A stretch of 64,000 nucleotides of DNA from Pontibacter akesuensis (GTDB lineage: Bacteria; Bacteroidota; Bacteroidia; Cytophagales; Hymenobacteraceae), in NCBI RefSeq assembly GCF_001611675.1, contig NZ_CP014766.1, forward strand, positions 3,224,001 through 3,288,000, given 5' to 3'. Both the position numbers and the translations under genes were made by a program. Below the pieces are notes generated by a model that ran no database searches, was not told the DNA's origin, and saw only the letters and a program-made list of their open reading frames with translations. The stretch's first letter is position 1. Each line of letters starts with the position of its first letter. Below, one piece after another: positions 60,187 through 64,000 of the stretch.

Positions 60187-60945
60187 TTAGGTAAACATCC
60201 AGTCCAGTTTGGTTTCGGTGCTTTGGGGTGGCAGCAGCAGCTGGAAAAGCGCCTGATCGATTAGGTGCTCCCCGTTCATAGTAAACTCCTGCAACGAGCC
60301 GTTATAGAGCAGGTGGCCATCGTTTAACACGCCGATGTGGGTAGCTATCTTCTCCACGTAGTTCAGGTCGTGGGAAGAGATCAGGATCACGCGGTTCGGG
60401 TTACGGTAACTTCGGATGAGCTGCACGAGCAACTGCGCGGCAATCGGGTCGAGCCCAGTGAAGGGTTCATCGAGCAGGAGCACCTGCGGCTTGTGCAGCA
60501 TGGCAGCGGCAACACCCACCTTCTTTTTCATGCCGGTCGAGTAGCCGGCAACGTTCTTGTGCAGCGATTCCTTATCAGTGAAAAAGTAGTTGATGAGGCT
60601 GCTGATCCGCTCTTCGGCCTCATCAGGAGAAAGTCGGTACAGCTTGGCCACGAAGTTCAGGTAGTCCACGCCTGTAAACTCTTCTATCAATGGATTATCT
60701 TCGCACAAAGCACCCAGGTTTTGCTTTACTTCCAGTTGGTGCTTGTGGTAGTCTTTGCCAAACAAGGTAATGCTGCCGCTGTCAGGCTTCACCATGTCCA
60801 GAATACAATTGAGGAACGTGCTTTTGCCAACGCCGTTTTTGCCCAGCAGGCAGTAAATCTGACCGGGGGCAACCGTTAAGCTGATATCCTGCAGCACGTG
60901 CTTCTTCCCAAAAACCTTCGATAATCCGTTTATTTCTATGCTCAT
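60187..60945 (-). CDS. ABC transporter ATP-binding protein
   Basis: 252 residues. Walker A LLGKNGVGKSTFLN, signature GYSTGMKKKVGVAAAMLHKP, Walker B and D-loop VLLLDEPFTGLDPIAAQLL, and H-loop ILISSHDLNYVEKIATH are complete. The signature is YSTGM instead of LSGGQ, usual in ABC-2 exporters of the drug/antibiotic or NatA type. It pairs with the following polytopic protein. Confidence 0.94.
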   Translation of the reverse strand: MSIEINGLSKVFGKKHVLQDISLTVAPGQIYCLLGKNGVGKSTFLNCILDMVKPDSGSITLFGKDYHKHQLEVKQNLGALCEDNPLIEEFTGVDYLNFVAKLYRLSPDEAEERISSLINYFFTDKESLHKNVAGYSTGMKKKVGVAAAMLHKPQVLLLDEPFTGLDPIAAQLLVQLIRSYRNPNRVILISSHDLNYVEKIATHIGVLNDGHLLYNGSLQEFTMNGEHLIDQALFQLLLPPQSTETKLDWMFT

Positions 60946-61243
60946 AAAAACACCTCTACATAACCCTGAAACAACAAATGGGTGCAGTTATACTTGTCGC
61001 GCAAGTATAACCAGAACGCAATGCCATGGCGGCTTCTTATTATTAAGCCTTTATCTTCTTAAATTGTTTCTGTTTTTCTCCTGATTTATTCGGGGGCAAC
61101 AGCATGTAAAACCAACACTGCGGCAGTGGCGAAGGTTCTTTGGCAGCGGCTTTAACAGAGGAAATGTTGCGGCTGCTAAATTTTAATCCTGCGCCTTTGG
61201 AATATTGGAACGCCCTCTTTACTTTTGCAACCACATTTTACCT
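60946..61243. other. Intergenic region with inverted word pair
   Basis: About 300 bases. TTATACTTG (60988-60996) and CAAGTATAA (61002-61010) form a perfect 9-bp inverted pair with spacer TCGCG. The promoter of tRNA-Leu(GAG) lies at 61196-61227. No supported gene. Confidence 0.6.
61196..61227 (+). promoter_or_regulatory. Promoter of tRNA-Leu(GAG)
   Basis: TTTG (61196-61199), 20 bases, then TACTTTTG (61220-61227); one base longer than the ideal spacing. The tRNA begins 16 bases later. Confidence 0.7.
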
Positions 61244-61325
61244 GCGCACGTGGTGAAACTGGTAGACACGCCATCTTGAGGGGGTGGTGCCTTCGGGTGT
61301 GGGAGTTCGAATCTCCCCGCGCGCA
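61244..61325 (+). tRNA. tRNA-Leu (anticodon GAG)
   Basis: 82 nt with a class II variable arm. The anticodon arm is CCATC-TTGAGGG-GGTGG. The acceptor GCGCACG pairs with CGCGCGC except for an A-C mismatch at the fifth pair. The T arm is GGGAG-TTCGAAT-CTCCC. No CCA is encoded. Confidence 0.95.
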
Positions 61326-61455
61326 CATCAAACAAAAAGAGCAGCCCAAAAGCTGCTCTTTTTGCTATTATACCTTTCTAAACAATTTCCGAATCTTCTC
61401 CATACCAAGGGGCCTCAGGCGCACACTAGGAGCCAATCATCATTTCAAAAATTTC

Positions 61456-61489
61456 GCGTCTTGTGTCTCGGCCCTGCTACTTGTGCCCT
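61456..61489 (-). repeat. GACACAAG-family dispersed repeat, copy 7 (decayed)
   Basis: Plus strand GCGTCTTGTGTCTCGGCCCT then GCTACTTGTGCCC, directly downstream of the NFACT gene stop. Confidence 0.6.
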
Positions 61490-63064
61490 TTATTTCGTTG
61501 AAGACGCAAACGGATTCTCCGGTTTAACCAGCAGCACCTTTTCGCGCTCCACCACCACGGCACCCGGCGCCGAGCCTTTTGGCTTGCGCACCCATTTTTT
61601 AGGGGTATACATGACGGGGCAGAGGCTGTCGGATTTGCGCTTGCTGTAGTAGGCGGCAAGTTGAGCCGCTTTCTCCAATACCGTTACTGGAATGGTTTTG
61701 CCCGCCTGGTGCTTGATCACGACATGCGAGCCTGACACATCCTTGGCGTGCAGCCAGATGTCCTCCTTGTACGTATGGCGCTGCGTGAGTTCATCGTTGT
61801 TGCGGGCACTCTTGCCCACCAGTATTTTATAGCCCTCAGTCTCGAACACCCGGAAAGGCACCTGCTGCTGCTCCTGTTGCTTGCTGCCCAGCAGGTGGTT
61901 ATAGTCGCGCAGGTAGGGCTTGAGCTGCCTGTAATCCTGCACCTCGGCTAGTGCCTGCAGGGCATCTTCCAGCACGATCAGCTCCTCCAGTTTCCGTTCC
62001 GCTTTTTCCTCCAGCTGTTTTACTTCCACGTGCTGGTTCTTGGCTTTGCGGTACAGGCGCTCTGCCGCCTTCTGTGGTGTTTCGTTTTGCTTTAGCTTGT
62101 AGGTGCGGGTCTGGTCGGTGTAAAAGTCGTAGAGCTCCACTTCTGTGGCCCGTGGAGGTATGTTGGTCAGGTTTGCCATCAGTACATCGGCTGTCTGGGA
62201 GTAGGAGCGGTCGTGGCGCAGCTCCTGCAGCTTCTGCGTGCTTTGCTCCATCACCGTTTGCGTGATGTGGCGCTTGCGCTCCAGTTGTTGCTTTGCCTGC
62301 TCGTACTGCCGCTCAAAGCCCGTCTCCGACAAGTATAGGCGCGTAAAGCTGTTCTGCGCCTCCAGCGGTTCTGTATACGTATGAAGCAGTTCGCCTGTGG
62401 GTAGCAGCGACAGCCGGAGCTTGCCCTGTAGCCGGATGATGTAATATTGCTGGGGTTCCTCCAGTATCTCCAGCATGTCCTGCACCAGTTCCCACTTCTC
62501 CTCCAGCGTAGCCGAAGTATAGCCGCGCTCCTCCAGGTATAAAACCGGCAGATCGCCGAAGGTAGGATATACTTTGCGGAGGTTACCGTTGGCAGCCATA
62601 AAGGCCTCAAAGTTCTGCTGCAGCGGCCGGTCCATCTGCAGCGGGTTCAGCTCAGCGTCCGCGGCAAACTTGTGCTGGAACAGCTCCACCGCCTCCTGCC
62701 CCTGGTAAAGTATGATGTTAGACCTGTTGCCAAAAAGCTTGAACAGCAGCAAATAGCCGCCGGAGAGGGCAAGATGAAAGCTGCGTTCGTTCAGGTGCTG
62801 CACTACTGCCTCCACCGTCTGCCCCTGCACTTCCTGCAGTAGCTCCACGCTGTTGGCGCGCGCGCGCCTGAACTCGGAAGGAAAGGAGAGAGAGGTGAAA
62901 TGGGAGGACAGGGCCGCACGGATGTAAAAGTCACGCTCCGGTGCGGCAAACCCAAGTATAAGCTCGTCCTTGTTCTGGCTAAAGGCCGTTTCCGCCTGCA
63001 GACCCACCAGCAGCGGCCGGAGTGCCTGAGTCAGTTGCCGTATGAAGTAGTAATTTAAGTGCAC
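61490..63064 (-). CDS. NFACT-family protein (RqcH/FbpA-like)
   Basis: 524 residues. The NFACT-N domain (residues 1-190: HLALSGGYLLLFKLFGNRSNIILY) is followed by a long coiled coil (residues about 250-390, Lys/Glu/Gln-rich) and the C-terminal NFACT-R RNA-binding domain (DIWLHAKDVSGSHVVIKH, WVRKPKGSAPGAVVV). RqcH-type proteins bind stalled 50S subunits carrying peptidyl-tRNA and add alanine tails. The start GTG directly follows the stop of the MBL gene (TAA-GTG), so the two are coupled. The older label fibronectin-binding protein is misleading for this architecture. Confidence 0.9.
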   Translation of the reverse strand: MHLNYYFIRQLTQALRPLLVGLQAETAFSQNKDELILGFAAPERDFYIRAALSSHFTSLSFPSEFRRARANSVELLQEVQGQTVEAVVQHLNERSFHLALSGGYLLLFKLFGNRSNIILYQGQEAVELFQHKFAADAELNPLQMDRPLQQNFEAFMAANGNLRKVYPTFGDLPVLYLEERGYTSATLEEKWELVQDMLEILEEPQQYYIIRLQGKLRLSLLPTGELLHTYTEPLEAQNSFTRLYLSETGFERQYEQAKQQLERKRHITQTVMEQSTQKLQELRHDRSYSQTADVLMANLTNIPPRATEVELYDFYTDQTRTYKLKQNETPQKAAERLYRKAKNQHVEVKQLEEKAERKLEELIVLEDALQALAEVQDYRQLKPYLRDYNHLLGSKQQEQQQVPFRVFETEGYKILVGKSARNNDELTQRHTYKEDIWLHAKDVSGSHVVIKHQAGKTIPVTVLEKAAQLAAYYSKRKSDSLCPVMYTPKKWVRKPKGSAPGAVVVEREKVLLVKPENPFASSTK

Positions 63065-63826
63065 TTACAGTTCAATTCTAAGGCCGTCGTAGCCCAGGCG
63101 TATAAAGCCCGGCAGTTGCTCCTCCACTTCCCGGTGCAGGCCCATCAGGTGGCTGATGTGTGTCAGGTAGGCTTTCTCGGGCTGTAGCTCCTCCAGCACC
63201 TGCACGGCCTCTGCCAGGGAGTAGTGGGAGATGTGGGGCTCAGGGCGCAGGGCATCCAGCACAATTACCTTCGAGCCGCGTATTTTCTCCAACTCTTCCG
63301 GGGCAATGTAGTTTACATCCGTGATATAGCTGAAATCGCCGATGCGGAAGCCGAACACGGGCAGTTTGTAATGCATTACCCGGATAGGTGTGATGGTGAT
63401 GCCCTCAATCTCAAAGGGCTCGTTCGTGATAGGGTACAGCTGCACCTGCGGAATACCGGGGTACCGTGAGTCGGCGAAGATGTAGGCAAATTCACGCTTT
63501 AGTTGCTCCAGCACACGCTCCTCGCCATAAAGTGGCATGTCCTTGCGCTGCATAAAGTTGTAGGCGCGGATGTCGTCCAGTCCGGAAGTATGGTCCTTGT
63601 GCTCGTGCGTGAACACCAGGGCATCGAGCGTTTTGATGCGCTCGCGCAGTACCTGCTGCCGGAAATCAGGACCCGAGTCGATGATGATGCTCTTACCATC
63701 TAGCTCGATGTGCACCGATACGCGCAGCCGTTTATCGCGGTAATCTACAGAACGGCAAACCTCGCAAGTGCACCCGATAACCGGTACGCCCTGCGAGGTG
63801 CCTGTGCCTAGTAATGTTATTTTCAA
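63065..63826 (-). CDS. MBL-fold metallohydrolase, PhnP-like
   Basis: 253 residues. The motif HEHKDHTSGLDDIRAY carries the zinc ligands. GTGTSQGVPVIGCTCEVCRS supplies an N-terminal Cys cluster typical of PhnP/phosphoribosyl cyclic phosphodiesterase relatives. Later ligands are in MHYKLPVFGFRIGDFSYITD and YLTHISHLMG. Likely acts on cyclic phosphodiesters in the cytoplasm. It starts at TTG, overlapping the upstream stop codon (ATTGA), and ends directly at the NFACT start: a coupled three-gene operon. Confidence 0.9.
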   Translation of the reverse strand: MKITLLGTGTSQGVPVIGCTCEVCRSVDYRDKRLRVSVHIELDGKSIIIDSGPDFRQQVLRERIKTLDALVFTHEHKDHTSGLDDIRAYNFMQRKDMPLYGEERVLEQLKREFAYIFADSRYPGIPQVQLYPITNEPFEIEGITITPIRVMHYKLPVFGFRIGDFSYITDVNYIAPEELEKIRGSKVIVLDALRPEPHISHYSLAEAVQVLEELQPEKAYLTHISHLMGLHREVEEQLPGFIRLGYDGLRIEL

Positions 63827-64000
63827 TTGACGTTTTCCTGGTTGCAGATTTCGAGGTAGAGCTTTTTAGTTTTCTCACTCAAACGGCTCTCATCCACTGA
63901 AATAGTACGAAGTATATCATACAGGCAGTTGATCTTGCCCTCCAGGCTGTAATATTTGTTCACTACAGCTACTTTCATGTCTTTCAGCACACAGTAGCCG
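63823..64000 (-). CDS. Partial gene, 3' end only
   Basis: The last 58 codons of a gene running in from the right edge: starts within KDMKVAVVNKYYSLEGKINC and ends CNQENVN. The TGA stop overlaps the TTG start of the MBL gene, showing translational coupling. Helical, charged, no membrane segment. No family can be named from this fragment. It contains AAGTATA at 63910. Confidence 0.7.
   Translation of the reverse strand, partial: GYCVLKDMKVAVVNKYYSLEGKINCLYDILRTISVDESRLSEKTKKLYLEICNQENVN

Noticed and set aside
1..64000. AAGTATA/TATACTT as a promoter -10 element
   Set aside because: Most copies are inside genes, in both orientations and without a partner box at fixed spacing. The real promoters at the tRNAs use TAnnTTTG.

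Overview
This window looks like chromosomal DNA of an aerobic Bacteroidota bacterium, most likely order Cytophagales, family Hymenobacteraceae (Pontibacter-like). The family assignment is an inference. It rests on the gene families (PhoH, HscB, RlmD, NFACT, DUF2490, DUF2971, a BatE-like TPR/SH3 protein, a long PurF), on outer-membrane and lipoprotein content, and on promoters of the Bacteroidota type. Three tRNA genes carry TTTG-N19/20-TAnnTTTG promoters. No rRNA operon, prophage, plasmid gene or CRISPR array is visible.

Layout: 0-5.3 kb holds the end of a complex I operon (nuoM, nuoN) and a 631-residue PurF-type amidotransferase. 5.7-16.8 kb holds envelope and periplasmic enzymes (a BamA-type barrel, two amidohydrolase-fold proteins, a PhoD-like phosphatase, an M61 peptidase) and a catalase. 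17-28 kb mixes a disordered hydrophilic protein, a META-domain lipoprotein, a small HTH protein, gluconokinase, an outer-membrane protein/acetyltransferase/lipoprotein operon, an MFS drug exporter, an ElaA-type acetyltransferase and an aldo/keto reductase. 28-34.4 kb is a sensory cluster (two soluble PAS histidine kinases, a GAF protein) with a YihY-type membrane protein and an ester cyclase. 35-39 kb has an M3 peptidase lipoprotein and a stress-type SDR. 39.3-45.4 kb is a more AT-rich accessory stretch with a two-TM unknown, a DUF2490 protein, a PLP enzyme, a RAYT transposase and a DUF2971 protein, ending at tRNA-Leu(CAA). 45.5-64 kb is mostly housekeeping: HscB, a LuxR regulator, a SAM hydrolase, PhoH, ComEC, ThiL, RlmD, two identical tRNA-Lys genes, an ABC exporter pair, tRNA-Leu(GAG), an NFACT/RqcH protein and an MBL hydrolase.

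The most striking signal is not a gene. The 7-mer AAGTATA (reverse TATACTT) occurs about 95 times by hand count, roughly once per 670 bp, where composition alone predicts about 6-8. It is found in genes and between genes, in all reading frames, and on both strands almost equally (about 51 versus 45). This is how DNA uptake sequences or HIP1-type words behave, and the comEC gene in this window is one of the densest carriers. On top of this lie at least five dispersed repeat families: REP/REPIN elements with their RAYT, GACACAAG repeats, TGTCATTTCGAG elements, C/G-rich palindromes, and a 260-bp element present as two inverted copies 18 kb apart. There are also unusually long perfect hairpins at gene ends.
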